DNA from: Paramicrobacterium sp051513965
Lineage (GTDB): Bacteria; Actinomycetota; Actinomycetes; Actinomycetales; Microbacteriaceae
Reading direction: 5' to 3'
Length of the DNA: 64,000 nt
Assembly: GCF_051513965.1 (NCBI RefSeq)
Contig: NZ_CP195847.1
Location: forward strand, 186,001-250,000
In this document: positions 23,505 to 32,676 of the stretch, piece by piece
Numbering within the stretch: the first letter of the stretch is position 1
Layout of the letters: every line of letters starts with the position of its first letter
Notes under the pieces: generated by a model
What the model saw: only the letters and a program-made list of their open reading frames with translations
The model's database searches: none
What the model was told of the DNA's origin: nothing
Made by a program: the position numbers and the translations under genes

Positions 23505-24779
23505 TCAGCCCTCGAGCGTGTCGATCACCGGGCGGAACTTGATGCGCGTCTCGGTCAGTTCCTTCTCGGGCACCGACTCACCCACGACACCGCAGCCGGC
23601 GTATGCGGTCAGCGCGCCGCCCTCCAACTGAGCGCACCGCAGAGCGATCGCCCACTCGCCGTCACCGTCGGCGTCGACCCAACCGACCGGACCGGCGTAG
23701 CGACCACGGTCGAAGGGCTCCAGATCGTCGATCATCGCGACGGCATCGGGCGTCGGCGACCCCGCAACGGCAGCGGTCGGGTGCAGCGCCTCGATGAGGT
23801 CGAGAGAGGATGCTCCGTCACTGAGCGTCCCCTCGATGTCGGTGGCGAGGTGCCAGAGGTTCGGCAGTTTGAGCGTGAACGGAACCTCGCTCGCGGCCAG
23901 GTGCGAGGTATGCGGTTCGAGGGAGCGCACGACGCTCTGCACAGCGAACTCGTGCTCGTCGTTGTCCTTCTGCGAGGTGGCGAGGGCGACGGCGGCCTGC
24001 TCGTCGGCATCGGGGCCGTCGCCGCGGCCGGTCGTGCCCGCGAGCACGCGGGCGGTCACCGAGCCGTGGGTGACGCTGACGAGCGTCTCGGGGCTCGATC
24101 CGATGAGGCCGTCGACCGCGTAGGTCCAGCAGTCCGGATACCCCTGCGCGAGATCGATGACGAAGCGTCGCATGTCGGCATCCTCGGGCACCGCCCCGAC
24201 CAGGTCGCGCGCGAGCACTACCTTGTCGAGTTCGCCGTTCTGAATGCGCTCGACCGCCTGAGCGACGTGCAGCGTGTAGGAGTCCGCGGACTCCTGTCCC
24301 GACAGAAACTCCACGCCGAACGCGTCGCCGATGGGCGTCGGGTCGGCGACGATCTGCTCGGCGGCATCCGTGACACCCCTGCGCGACTCGCGGAGCTCGT
24401 CGCCCTCACAGCGGATCTGCGTCACCCAATGACGCCCACCACGGCGACCGATCACGGTGCGCGGCACGATGAGAACGCTCGAGACCTGCGACAGCGCAGA
24501 GAACGCGAACGCGCCGAAGGCGATGAGTCCGGTGCCGGCGACGCCCACGCGGTCGGTGACACGGGCGGATGCCGCGATGGCGCGCCACGCTTCTGCAGCA
24601 TCCCTCATGCGATTCTCGCCCTGGAACTCGAGCCGGAGCAGTTCGCCGACGCCTACCATTCCGGTTCCCTTGCGGAGCCAGGCGAGCGGCGTCTCGGGTG
24701 AGGTGTGCGGAAGAAGAAGCGACACATCGCCGACGGGGGTGGTGTCGACGACAAGCCGCGGCGTGTCGGGGTTGGTCAC
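23505..24779 (-). CDS. menF: Isochorismate synthase MenF
   Basis: 424 residues from GTG 24779, the last plausible start before the divergent menG promoter; the open frame extends far upstream but is antisense to menG. It is a chorismate-utilising enzyme: LHVAQAVERIQNGELDKVVLARDLV, IGSSPETLVSV, AGTTGRGDGPDADEQ, the conserved LWHLATDIEGTL, LHPTAAVAGSPTPDAVAMI and YAGPVGWVDADGDGEWAIALRCAQ, ending AGCGVVGESVPEKELTET. It converts chorismate to isochorismate, the first committed menaquinone step. It is convergent with menD and divergent from menG. Confidence 0.94.
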   Translation of the reverse strand: MTNPDTPRLVVDTTPVGDVSLLLPHTSPETPLAWLRKGTGMVGVGELLRLEFQGENRMRDAAEAWRAIAASARVTDRVGVAGTGLIAFGAFAFSALSQVSSVLIVPRTVIGRRGGRHWVTQIRCEGDELRESRRGVTDAAEQIVADPTPIGDAFGVEFLSGQESADSYTLHVAQAVERIQNGELDKVVLARDLVGAVPEDADMRRFVIDLAQGYPDCWTYAVDGLIGSSPETLVSVTHGSVTARVLAGTTGRGDGPDADEQAAVALATSQKDNDEHEFAVQSVVRSLEPHTSHLAASEVPFTLKLPNLWHLATDIEGTLSDGASSLDLIEALHPTAAVAGSPTPDAVAMIDDLEPFDRGRYAGPVGWVDADGDGEWAIALRCAQLEGGALTAYAGCGVVGESVPEKELTETRIKFRPVIDTLEG

Positions 24780-24843
24780 GGCCTCAAGCCTACCCAGGGC
24801 ACGCTGTGCGGATGCCTCGGCCGGGCGACGTAGACTTGCCCGC

Positions 24844-25554
24844 ATGACCAACACGGCGGATCTCGAGAAGCAGCCCGAGCAGGTCTCTGCGATGTTCGAC
24901 CAGGTCGCAGACCGATACGACCTCACGAACGACGTTCTGTCTGTCGGAAACGACCGACTCTGGCGCATCTCGCTGCGACGTGCCGTCGACCCGAGACCGG
25001 GAGAGCGCATTCTCGATCTCGCGGCCGGCACGGGCACCTCGAGCGTCGCCCTCGCCGCGAGCGGCGCGACCGTGGTGGCTGCGGACTTCTCGCCCGGCAT
25101 GATCGCCGTGGGCCGCAGAAAATACGGCCATCTGCCGAACGTCGAGTTCGTCGAGGCCGACGCGACGAACCTGCCGTTCGACGATGCAGAATTCGACGCC
25201 GTGACCATCTCGTTCGGGCTGCGCAACGTCGTCGACCCGAAGAAGGCGCTCGCCGAGATGCTGCGCGTCACCAAGCCGGGCGGCCGCCTCCTCGTGTGCG
25301 AGTTCTCCACTCCGCCTGTCGGGCTCGTCCGCGTCGCCTACAACTTCTACATCTCGCGCATCATGCCGCTGATCGTGCGTCTCGTGAGCTCCAACTCCGA
25401 TGCGTATACATACCTCAACGATTCGATCCGTGCTTGGCCGAATCAGAAGCGCCTCGCTGGCTGGCTGCGCGATGCCGGCTGGCGCAGCGTGAAGTACCGC
25501 AACCTGAGCGCGGGTATCGCGGCGCTTCACCGCGGTGAGAAGCCGCGCGCATAG
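24844..25554 (+). CDS. menG: Demethylmenaquinone methyltransferase MenG (UbiE family)
   Basis: 236 residues from ATG 24844 (MTNTADLEKQPEQVSAMFDQVADRYDLTNDVLS); the longer frame upstream is antisense to menF. It is a class I SAM methyltransferase: ILDLAAGTGTSSVALAASG, FVEADATNLPFDDAEFDAVTISFGLRNV and the UbiE signature LNDSIRAWPNQ near residue 200. It makes the last methylation that yields menaquinone. The polyprenyl diphosphate synthase gene follows 50 bases downstream. Confidence 0.95.
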   Translation: MTNTADLEKQPEQVSAMFDQVADRYDLTNDVLSVGNDRLWRISLRRAVDPRPGERILDLAAGTGTSSVALAASGATVVAADFSPGMIAVGRRKYGHLPNVEFVEADATNLPFDDAEFDAVTISFGLRNVVDPKKALAEMLRVTKPGGRLLVCEFSTPPVGLVRVAYNFYISRIMPLIVRLVSSNSDAYTYLNDSIRAWPNQKRLAGWLRDAGWRSVKYRNLSAGIAALHRGEKPRA

Positions 25555-25604
25555 CGGCATCCGTTCTCGCCGCCGTACCAGACAGAGACGGATAGGGTAG
25601 TGGG

Positions 25605-26669
25605 GTGGATGTGAGCACGACCCCGCGCGACACTCGCCTGTCGCGCCAGCTGGGCCTGACCGAGCGCATGATGATGTCGCCGTCGATGCGACGTCTCGTC
25701 GCCTCGATTGACGAGGGTCTCGTGGAGATCGAGCGGCAGCTCGTCAGTGATCTCGCATTCACCGATTCCGTTGCGGATGCCGCAGGGCGGTACCTGCTCG
25801 AAGCGGGCGGAAAGCGCGTGCGGCCGATGCTCATTCTGCTCGCCGCGCAGCTCGGCGACGGAAACACGCAGGAGGTCTACGATGCCGCGAAGGCGATCGA
25901 GATCACCCACCTGGCGTCGCTCTACCACGACGATGTCATGGACCACGCCGATCGCAGGCGCGGCGTTCCGAGCGCTCACACCGTGTGGGGCAACTCGGTT
26001 GCGATTCTGACCGGTGACCTGCTGTTTGCCCGGGCGAGCACGCTGATGGCGGGGCTCGGCGAGCGGGCGATCACCCTGCAGGCGAGCACCTTCGAGCGCC
26101 TCGTGCTCGGTCAGCTGCACGAGACCGTCGGCCCGCAGGATGGCGAGGACGAAGAGCAGCATTACATCCAGGTGCTCGCCGACAAGACGGGGTCGCTCAT
26201 CTCGACGTCAGCGCGTGCGGGTGCGCTGTTCTCGCACGCTGCCGAGGAGTACGAGGATGCCCTGCGGGAGTTCGGCGAGAAGATCGGCGTGGCTTTCCAG
26301 CTCGTCGACGACGTGATCGATCTGTCACCGCAGCCGGAGCAGACCGGCAAGGTGCCGGGCACCGATCTGCGTCAGGGCGTGGCAACGCTGCCGATGATCT
26401 ATCTTCGGCAGCAGGCTGTGACGGATGCCGCAGCCGCTGACCTTGTGCGACGGATCGACGCCGATGCGGGGGACCCCGCTGCTGCGGCATCCGACTCATT
26501 CCTCTCGGCCGTGGCCGAACTGCGCGCGCACCCCGTGACGCAGCGAACCCGCGACGAAGCCAAGCGGTGGGCCGCAGAGGCGATCGCCGCGCTCGACGTG
26601 CTGCCGGACGGCCCCGTCAGAGAGGCGCTCGTTCAGTTCGGCAACCGTCTGGCCGACAGAGACAGGTAG
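25605..26669 (+). CDS. Polyprenyl diphosphate synthase (menaquinone side chain)
   Basis: 354 residues; GTG 25605 or the GTG two codons later. It is a trans-prenyl synthase with the first Asp-rich motif YHDDVMDHADRRRG (about residues 109-122), GNSVAILTGDLLFARA, and the second motif FQLVDDVIDLS (about 229-239). It elongates isoprenoid diphosphates to the long chain used by MenA. The residues just before the first DDxxD are small (THLASLYHDD), which fits a long product, but exact chain length cannot be read. Its place after menG supports the menaquinone role. Confidence 0.9.
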   Translation: MDVSTTPRDTRLSRQLGLTERMMMSPSMRRLVASIDEGLVEIERQLVSDLAFTDSVADAAGRYLLEAGGKRVRPMLILLAAQLGDGNTQEVYDAAKAIEITHLASLYHDDVMDHADRRRGVPSAHTVWGNSVAILTGDLLFARASTLMAGLGERAITLQASTFERLVLGQLHETVGPQDGEDEEQHYIQVLADKTGSLISTSARAGALFSHAAEEYEDALREFGEKIGVAFQLVDDVIDLSPQPEQTGKVPGTDLRQGVATLPMIYLRQQAVTDAAAADLVRRIDADAGDPAAAASDSFLSAVAELRAHPVTQRTRDEAKRWAAEAIAALDVLPDGPVREALVQFGNRLADRDR

Positions 26670-26712
26670 TTTCCATACGCGTCACCCAGCGTAGACAGAG
26701 CAAAGGACACAT

Positions 26713-28071
26713 GTGACAAAGCTGAGACTTGCCGTGGTCGGGGCTGGCCCCGCAGGCATTTACGCTTCTGACATCCTTCTGAAAGCTGAGCGCAAGTTCG
26801 AGGTCTCCATCGACCTGTTTGAGCAGCTGCCGGCGCCTTACGGGCTCGTGCGCTACGGCGTCGCTCCCGATCATCCACGCATCAAGGGCATCATCAACGC
26901 GCTTCGCGACGTGCTCGATCGCGGCGACATCCGCATCTTCGGCAACGTTCGGTACGGCGAGGATCTCACGCTCGAAGACCTCAAGCAGCACTACAACGCG
27001 GTGATCTTTGCGACCGGTGCGATCCGCGACCACGAACTCGAGGTTCCGGGGGCCCAGCTGAACGGCTCCTTCGGAGCGGCATCCTTCGTGAACTGGTACG
27101 ACGGGCATCCCGATGTTCCGCGCGAGTGGAATCTCGACGCGTCGTCTGTCGCGGTGATCGGCAACGGCAACGTCGCACTCGATGTGGCTCGCGTTCTTGC
27201 GAAGCACGCGGACGACCTGCTTCCGACGGAGATTCCCGACAACGTCTATGAGGGCCTCAAGGCGTCCAAGATCACCGACGTTCACATCTTCGGGCGGCGT
27301 GGGCCTGCGCAGGTGAAGTTCACACCGCTCGAACTGCGTGAGCTGGGCGAGCTGAACGACGTCGACATGATCACGTACGACGAGGACTTCGACTACGACG
27401 AGGCCTCGAAGCAGGCGATCGCGAGCAACAAGCAGGTCATGGTCATCGACCGTGTGATGCAGAAGTGGCGTCAGCGTGAGACGGGTCAAGCATCTCGTCG
27501 GCTGCACCTGCACTTCTTCGCGAAGCCGCTCGAGATCGTCGACGACGGAGATGGCAACGTCAAGGCCCTGCGATACGAGCGCACACGTCCCGATGGCGAG
27601 GGCGGCGTCGAGGGTACCGGTGAGATCCGCGAGGTCGAGGTCGGCCAGGTGTACCGGGCGATCGGCTACTTCGGGTCGCCGCTTCAGGGCATCCCGTTCG
27701 ACAAGAAGCTCGGCGTGATTCCCAACCACGAGGGCCGTGTCATCGACCGGAAGACGAACGAGCAGGTCCACGGTGTCTACGCGACAGGGTGGATCAAGCG
27801 CGGACCGATCGGGCTCATCGGGCACACCAAGTCGGATGCCATGGAGACGGTGTCCCACATCATCAACGATCAGGGCAGCTGGTGGTCTCCGGAGCATCCC
27901 GACGAGCAGGCGATCGTCGATCTGCTCAATGAGCGTGACGTTGCCTACACGGATCTCGACGGCTGGCACAACCTGGACGCGCACGAGATCGCGTTGGGGG
28001 AGCCGCACGAGCGTGCCCGCATCAAGGTCGTCCCGCGCGACGAGATGGTGAAGATCTCCCGCGGCGAGTAG
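26713..28071 (+). CDS. fprA: Ferredoxin/flavodoxin-NADP+ reductase (FprA, adrenodoxin-reductase type)
   Basis: 452 residues; GTG 26713 preceded by AAAGGA. FAD-binding LAVVGAGPAGIYASDIL at the N-terminus, PYGLVRYGVAPDHPRIK, the VIFATGAIRDHELEVPG site, and NADP-binding VAVIGNGNVALDVARVL with FGRRGPAQVKFTP are the adrenodoxin-reductase signature, continuing to YATGWIKRGPIGLIGHTKSDA. It moves electrons between NADPH and ferredoxin for cytochrome P450 or Fe-S enzymes. It is last in the menG-prenyl synthase-fprA run, with only 43 bases between the latter two. Confidence 0.93.
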   Translation: MTKLRLAVVGAGPAGIYASDILLKAERKFEVSIDLFEQLPAPYGLVRYGVAPDHPRIKGIINALRDVLDRGDIRIFGNVRYGEDLTLEDLKQHYNAVIFATGAIRDHELEVPGAQLNGSFGAASFVNWYDGHPDVPREWNLDASSVAVIGNGNVALDVARVLAKHADDLLPTEIPDNVYEGLKASKITDVHIFGRRGPAQVKFTPLELRELGELNDVDMITYDEDFDYDEASKQAIASNKQVMVIDRVMQKWRQRETGQASRRLHLHFFAKPLEIVDDGDGNVKALRYERTRPDGEGGVEGTGEIREVEVGQVYRAIGYFGSPLQGIPFDKKLGVIPNHEGRVIDRKTNEQVHGVYATGWIKRGPIGLIGHTKSDAMETVSHIINDQGSWWSPEHPDEQAIVDLLNERDVAYTDLDGWHNLDAHEIALGEPHERARIKVVPRDEMVKISRGE

Positions 28072-28402
28072 AACCCGGCCGCCTAGGGGTGTGAACAGGG
28101 GCGGCGGTCGGGTTCCAGTCGAGCGCGATTCGGGCTGTCGATCCTGAGTGTCAGCGTAGGAGCGTCTACTGCGAGAGCGTCAGTCCCCACTTGAGGGGTG
28201 ATCGGTGGACGAGGACCGTGAGCGCGACAGGTGTTTGAAGGGAAACGCAGCACGCCCACGGCCTCGATGTGGGGGCCCATGAAAAGACCTTAAACGTGAA
28301 TGCTACTCATGCTCAGGCGCCACGGCTGGCCCCCGTTCGGGGCGACGAGGCGCCGCAGCCTGTGAAGACTGCGAAAAGCAGCCTCTTCGCTACTCTGAAG
28401 AC
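28072..28402. other. Intergenic spacer, structured but without a recognised gene
   Basis: In 331 bases I see no convincing reading frame and no tRNA. Near 28314-28362 there is a nested self-complementary stretch: CAGGC with GCCTG, GGCGCC with GGCGCC, and an inner GCCCC/GGGGC hairpin (28329-28343). It precedes the hydrolase gene by about 40 bases and could be a leader structure or a chance GC-rich fold. A small CCCC/GGGG hairpin lies near 28185. Confidence 0.4.
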
Positions 28403-29386
28403 ATGGTGACGTGGCAGCCGGATCCACTCGGGCGAGGCTTCGAACAGGCGAACCTCCCGCTCGCCCCAGATGCCCAGGGCGACGTCGTCGCGACACTCGT
28501 CCGAACGACGCGCACGCCGGTGCAGCGCTTCGCGGCATCCCTCAGGCCTCTCTCCGACGTCGACGTTCTGTACATCCACGGCTGGGTCGACTACTTCTTT
28601 CAGCGTCACCTCGCCGAAGCGTGGGAGGCCACGGGCGCGCGGTTCCACGCCCTAGATCTTCGCAAGTACGGGCGCAGCCTCCGCGAACACCAGACGCCCG
28701 GCTACATCACCGATCTCGAGACGTACGACGAAGACATCGAGGCCGCGTTGGCGGCGATGGGGCACGCGGAGGATGCGCGACGTTCGCGGAGGCTCATCGT
28801 GATGGGGCACTCGACGGGAGGGCTGACCGCTGCGCTGTGGGTCGACAGGCATCCCGGCCGTGCTCACGCCCTCGTGCTCAACAGCCCGTGGCTCGAGTTC
28901 CAGATCGGCGGTGTCGGACGTGAGGCTCTGACGCCTTTGCTGGAGATCGGCGCGCGTATCACGCCGCTGCGTTCGCTACCGCAGGTCGACCTCGGTTTCT
29001 ACACGCGCACGATTTCCAACCGATACGAGGGGGAGTGGGAGATCGACCCGCGATGGCGACCGGATCGCGGCTTCGCGACGCACCCAGGCTGGCTCGCGGC
29101 GGTGTTTGCGGGGCAGAGGAAGGTCGCGGGCGGCCTCTCGATTGAGGTGCCGACGCTCGTGATGCTGTCGTCGCACTCCACCATCTCGCGGACCTGGTCG
29201 GAGGCGATGCGCACCACCGACATCGTGCTGAACGTCGACGAGGTGGCGCAGCGGGTTCCGCGGCTCGGCCGGTCGGTCTCGCTGGTCAGACTGGATGGTG
29301 CCCTGCACGACGTGACGCTGTCCGCCAAACCCGTTCGGGAACGAGCGTACTCAGAGCTCACGACGTGGCTGAAGGCATACGGGTGA
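28403..29386 (+). CDS. Alpha/beta hydrolase (lysophospholipase/monoglyceride-lipase-like)
   Basis: 327 residues. The nucleophile elbow is GHSTGG with Ser137; HGWVDYFFQRHLAEAWEATGARFHALDLRKYGRS is the oxyanion-side region typical of serine aminopeptidase S33/Hydrolase_4 proteins. The His is probably in LDGALHDVTLS near the C-terminus. No signal peptide, so it is cytoplasmic. The natural ester substrate is not indicated. It is separate from its neighbours, with the next gene 70 bases downstream. Confidence 0.82.
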   Translation: MVTWQPDPLGRGFEQANLPLAPDAQGDVVATLVRTTRTPVQRFAASLRPLSDVDVLYIHGWVDYFFQRHLAEAWEATGARFHALDLRKYGRSLREHQTPGYITDLETYDEDIEAALAAMGHAEDARRSRRLIVMGHSTGGLTAALWVDRHPGRAHALVLNSPWLEFQIGGVGREALTPLLEIGARITPLRSLPQVDLGFYTRTISNRYEGEWEIDPRWRPDRGFATHPGWLAAVFAGQRKVAGGLSIEVPTLVMLSSHSTISRTWSEAMRTTDIVLNVDEVAQRVPRLGRSVSLVRLDGALHDVTLSAKPVRERAYSELTTWLKAYG

Positions 29387-29455
29387 GAGCGGATGCCGCT
29401 GGCCGACCGACCGCGAGCGAAAACCGGTGTCGCACCCCGCTGTTAGCCTGACCGC

Positions 29456-30499
29456 ATGGATGCCGCCATCACAGCCGACGCCGCTCGACGCATGAGGTGG
29501 AACGCGCAGCTGCTCGGAGGGTCAGAACTGACGCCTGCGCAGGTCGTCGACCGGGCCGTCGCGCTTCAAGGGCAGGACCTCGGTTCGGTGCTGCGTGCGA
29601 TCGCTCTGCGCTCGAGGCCCGGTACCACGCTCGATGACGTGCGTGCCGCGTTCGACGCCGGGCAGATCGTGCGCTCGTGGCCGATGCGCGGCACACTCTT
29701 CGCCACGACTCCGCGGCATCTCGCGACACTGCTCGCCGTCACGGCCGAGCGAACGCATCGCTCCGCCGCTCGTCGGCGAGAGGAGCTCGGCGTCGACGCG
29801 GCCACGATCGACCGGGCGAGCGACATCGCGCGGGAGATGCTCTCGGAGCAGCCGCTGACGCGCGCGCAGATCATCGCGGCGTGGGAGGCCGCGGGCATCC
29901 CGGCCACCGGCGGGCGTGGCTACCACCTGCTGATGCACCTCACTGTCGCTGGGCTGACGTGGTGGGGCGCGTTCGCGGACTCGGGGCGAGAGCAGCTGCT
30001 CACGCTCGCGGAACTGCCGAAGGTCGAGGGGGTGGATGCCGCGCTGGCGGCGCTCGTCAGGCGGTACGTCGCGGCGCGCGAACCCGTCACCCTCGATGAT
30101 CTCGCGTGGTGGACGAAGCTGCCCAAGACCATGCTTCGCCGCGGCGTCGCCGATGCAGACCTCACCGAGGTGTCTGTGGACGGAATGGGCGCGCCCGCGT
30201 GGGTCGTGAGCGAGCCGCGAGAGCTCGATCCCACCGGCGTTGCGCTGGTGCCCGGATTCGACGAGTGGATCCTCGGCTACGGTGACCGCTCGCTCACGGC
30301 GAGCGAGGCGATGCAGCGCGAGCTTGTTCCTGGAAACAACGGGGTCTTCCGCCCCGCCGTTCTCGTCGACGGGGTCACTGTCGGCACGTGGCGTCCGCGC
30401 CCCTCGAGACAGGGTGAGCGAGTCAGTCTCGTCGAGAAGGTGTCGGTGCGAACGAGGCGCGCGATCGACGCCGCCGTGGAGGCCTGGCCGTACGACTGA
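29456..30499 (+). CDS. AlkZ-like winged-helix DNA-binding protein (HTH_42, possible DNA glycosylase)
   Basis: 347 residues. The family signatures are RWNAQLL...VDRAVALQGQDLGSVLRAIALRSR and IVRSWPMRGTLFATTP, followed by the winged-helix repeats and GFDEWILGYGDRS near the C-terminus. The QGQ triplet (Gln38, Gln40) corresponds to the QxQ catalytic motif of AlkZ/YcaQ glycosylases, which excise alkylated bases and unhook crosslinks. Whether this member is catalytic is inferred. No operon partner is evident. Confidence 0.82.
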   Translation: MDAAITADAARRMRWNAQLLGGSELTPAQVVDRAVALQGQDLGSVLRAIALRSRPGTTLDDVRAAFDAGQIVRSWPMRGTLFATTPRHLATLLAVTAERTHRSAARRREELGVDAATIDRASDIAREMLSEQPLTRAQIIAAWEAAGIPATGGRGYHLLMHLTVAGLTWWGAFADSGREQLLTLAELPKVEGVDAALAALVRRYVAAREPVTLDDLAWWTKLPKTMLRRGVADADLTEVSVDGMGAPAWVVSEPRELDPTGVALVPGFDEWILGYGDRSLTASEAMQRELVPGNNGVFRPAVLVDGVTVGTWRPRPSRQGERVSLVEKVSVRTRRAIDAAVEAWPYD

Positions 30500-30536
30500 T
30501 CCTCGCGCGGTGTGCAGCCGTCAGTGCTCTCAGGCG

Positions 30537-31127
30537 TCAGTGCGCCGCCGGCTGCAGCACGGGAAGCACGATCTGATCGACGAACTCGACGATCGCTTCA
30601 TCGCTTGGCGGTGCGAAGGTCATGAGGTACTCGTGACGGAGCAGGGTGAACGGCAGGTCGACGACGCGGGGCGTGAGCCTCGCGGCATCCACCTCGCCTC
30701 GTTCGACGGCACGCGAGAGAATCGTCGTGACAGACGTTTCGCGCGAGCCGATCATCTCGGCGCGCAGCTCGGCCGGAGTCATTCCGATGTCTTCGAAGTG
30801 GCTGGTGACCAGCGCCGTGAGGAGTGCCGCCATCGTGCTCTCACCCGTGGACGCGTTGCGGAGCGTCTCGATCAGATCGCCACGAAGGCCTCCAGTGTCG
30901 GGCACTGCCGGCGGGGAGCTCGCGCCGCGGTGCCTGATGGCGGCGCGCAGCAGCGCTTCGCGACCGCTCCAGCGCCGATACAGCACCGGTTTGCTCGTGC
31001 GCGCGCGCTCGGCGACGGTATCGAAGGTGAAGCGAGCGTAGCCCTCCTCGACGAGCTGGTTCCACGCGGCCGACAGGATGGCGGCTTCGAGCTCGGCGCC
31101 GCGACGGCGCGTCTTCGGAGCATCCAC
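30537..31127 (-). CDS. TetR family transcriptional regulator
   Basis: 196 residues from GTG 31127. The N-terminal helix-turn-helix is AAILSAAWNQLVEEGYARFTFDTVAERARTSKPVLYRRWSGREALLRAAI (about residues 14-65). The ligand-binding domain resembles TetR_C of the AcrR type. It starts three bases after the MFS transporter stop, with AAGGG before the GTG, so it is co-translated with the transporter and probably represses that operon until a transported drug or metabolite binds. An inverted repeat at 32583 is the likely target. Confidence 0.9.
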   Translation of the reverse strand: MDAPKTRRRGAELEAAILSAAWNQLVEEGYARFTFDTVAERARTSKPVLYRRWSGREALLRAAIRHRGASSPPAVPDTGGLRGDLIETLRNASTGESTMAALLTALVTSHFEDIGMTPAELRAEMIGSRETSVTTILSRAVERGEVDAARLTPRVVDLPFTLLRHEYLMTFAPPSDEAIVEFVDQIVLPVLQPAAH

Positions 31128-31130
31128 CCG

Positions 31131-32567
31131 TCATCCCTTCGTCGCAGGAACCTCGTCATCCAGGTTCTCACGGCGGAACGCGAATGCCGGGATCAGCGCC
31201 GCAAGCGTGATGCCGATCAGCCACCAGAACGCGGTCTGGAACCCGGTGACGACGTCGCCCGCGACCGCGTTCTCCAGCACGACCGCGATGACGGCGACCC
31301 CGAGCGACGCACCGACTTGCTGCGTGATGCGCGTGAGCATCGTCGCGTGTGGCATCTCGTCGTGCTGGACGTCGGCGTACGCGACCATCATCGGGGCCAT
31401 GATCACGGCGCCGACCCCGAGTCCGCGTACGAACAGCGCGACACCGAGCAGCCATCCGCTGGCATCGGTGCCGGCGAACGCGAACGGAACGGTGCCGAGC
31501 GCCGTGATGGCGAACGCACCGATCGTGAGGGTTCGCGCGCCGAATCGGACCGCCAGCTTGCCTGCGATCACCCGGGCGAGCAGGGCGCCGACCCCCTGCG
31601 GGACGAGCACGAGCGCGGCGGTCAGTACGCTGTCGCCGCGCACCTGCTGCCAGTAGAGCGGAAGCAGGAACATGCCCGCGTACAGCGCGGCGCCGGCCGT
31701 GAAGAGAACGCCGGACGACGTCGCGAGCGACCGAAGGCTCAGCAGGGAGACATCGACGGCGGCGTCGTGTCCGCGGTGCACGGCCCAGATGACGAAGCCT
31801 GCGACGAGTGCGGTCCCGCACCCGAGCGGGACGAGCACATCGGGGTGTCCGAACCCTCCATCAGAGGCTACGTTGGACAGCCCGAGCACGATGCCGACGA
31901 GCCCCGGGATCAGAAGGGCGAGCCCGGCCAGGTCGACGCGTGCCCGCGGGGCGGCGCTCGGGGCATCCGGTGCGATCATGCGCCACGCCATCAGAAGGCC
32001 GATGCCCACGAGCGGCACGTTGATGAGGAAGAGCCAGCGCCACCCGACGGTGTCGAGGAGGATGCCGCCGAGCACCGGTCCGAGAATCGGGCCGAGCGCG
32101 AGGGGGACGCTGATCGCCGCGATCGTCGTGCCCATGAGCTTCGCGCTGACCTTGCCGACCGCCTGCACGGCAAGGGTCTGCATGAGAGGGAAGATCATGC
32201 CCGCCCCGAAGCCCTGCAGGGCGCGGAACACGATGAGGCTCGTGTCATTCCATGCGAGTGCGCAGGCGGCTGAGAAGACCACGAAGATCGTGAGTGTGAT
32301 CATCCATGATCGTTTGCCGCCGAGCGTGCTCTGTGCCCAGCCGCTCAGCGGGATGGCCGCGGCGAGGGCAAGCAGATAGGCCGTGACGACCCATTGAATC
32401 GTCGCGGGTGTCGAGTCGAGGTCGCTGCTCAGGTGGTCGAGGGCGATCGTGACGATGGTCGAATCGAGAATGGCCGCCGCGCCGCCGACGATGACGGCGC
32501 TGATCGTGCGAACCGCCGCGCGTGGCAGGCGTTCTGCGGTCGCGGGCTGGGCGGATGCCGCGCTCAT
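31131..32567 (-). CDS. MFS multidrug efflux transporter, DHA2 (EmrB/QacA) family
   Basis: 478 residues with about 12-14 membrane helices. The DHA2 motif AAILDSTIVTIALDHLSSDL lies near residue 33, then WVVTAYLLALAAAIPLSGWAQSTLGGKRSWM (motif A-like) and FRALQGFGAGMIFPLMQTL. ATG 32567 has AAGGAG five bases upstream. Proton-driven export of toxic compounds is the family role; the substrate is unknown. It forms a two-gene operon with the TetR regulator downstream. Confidence 0.88.
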   Translation of the reverse strand: MSAASAQPATAERLPRAAVRTISAVIVGGAAAILDSTIVTIALDHLSSDLDSTPATIQWVVTAYLLALAAAIPLSGWAQSTLGGKRSWMITLTIFVVFSAACALAWNDTSLIVFRALQGFGAGMIFPLMQTLAVQAVGKVSAKLMGTTIAAISVPLALGPILGPVLGGILLDTVGWRWLFLINVPLVGIGLLMAWRMIAPDAPSAAPRARVDLAGLALLIPGLVGIVLGLSNVASDGGFGHPDVLVPLGCGTALVAGFVIWAVHRGHDAAVDVSLLSLRSLATSSGVLFTAGAALYAGMFLLPLYWQQVRGDSVLTAALVLVPQGVGALLARVIAGKLAVRFGARTLTIGAFAITALGTVPFAFAGTDASGWLLGVALFVRGLGVGAVIMAPMMVAYADVQHDEMPHATMLTRITQQVGASLGVAVIAVVLENAVAGDVVTGFQTAFWWLIGITLAALIPAFAFRRENLDDEVPATKG

Positions 32568-32582
32568 GAGACTCCTTACATA

Positions 32583-32600
32583 AGAAACGTTCTGGTTTCT
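32583..32600. promoter_or_regulatory. Candidate TetR operator upstream of the MFS gene
   Basis: Inverted repeat AGAAAC (32583-32588), six bases, GTTTCT (32595-32600), located 16-33 bases before the MFS start. A further AGAAAC half-site lies at 32625-32630. The spacing and place fit a TetR operator overlapping the transcription start. Confidence 0.5.
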
Positions 32601-32676
32601 AATGTACGCCTGATCGCGAAATTAAGAAACAAAAGAGTATCTTAGAGTTTGCTGGGAGTCGTCTACCCTGGGGCGC

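Noticed and set aside
28072..28402. Possible tRNA or small RNA gene
   Set aside because: A GGTTCCAGTC stretch resembles a T-loop, but no acceptor or anticodon stem can be formed around it.
30240..32273. 677-residue plus-strand frame across tetR and the MFS gene
   Set aside because: Charged Arg/Asp/Glu-rich shadow with no domain. The minus strand carries TetR and DHA2 transporter motifs with good ribosome sites.
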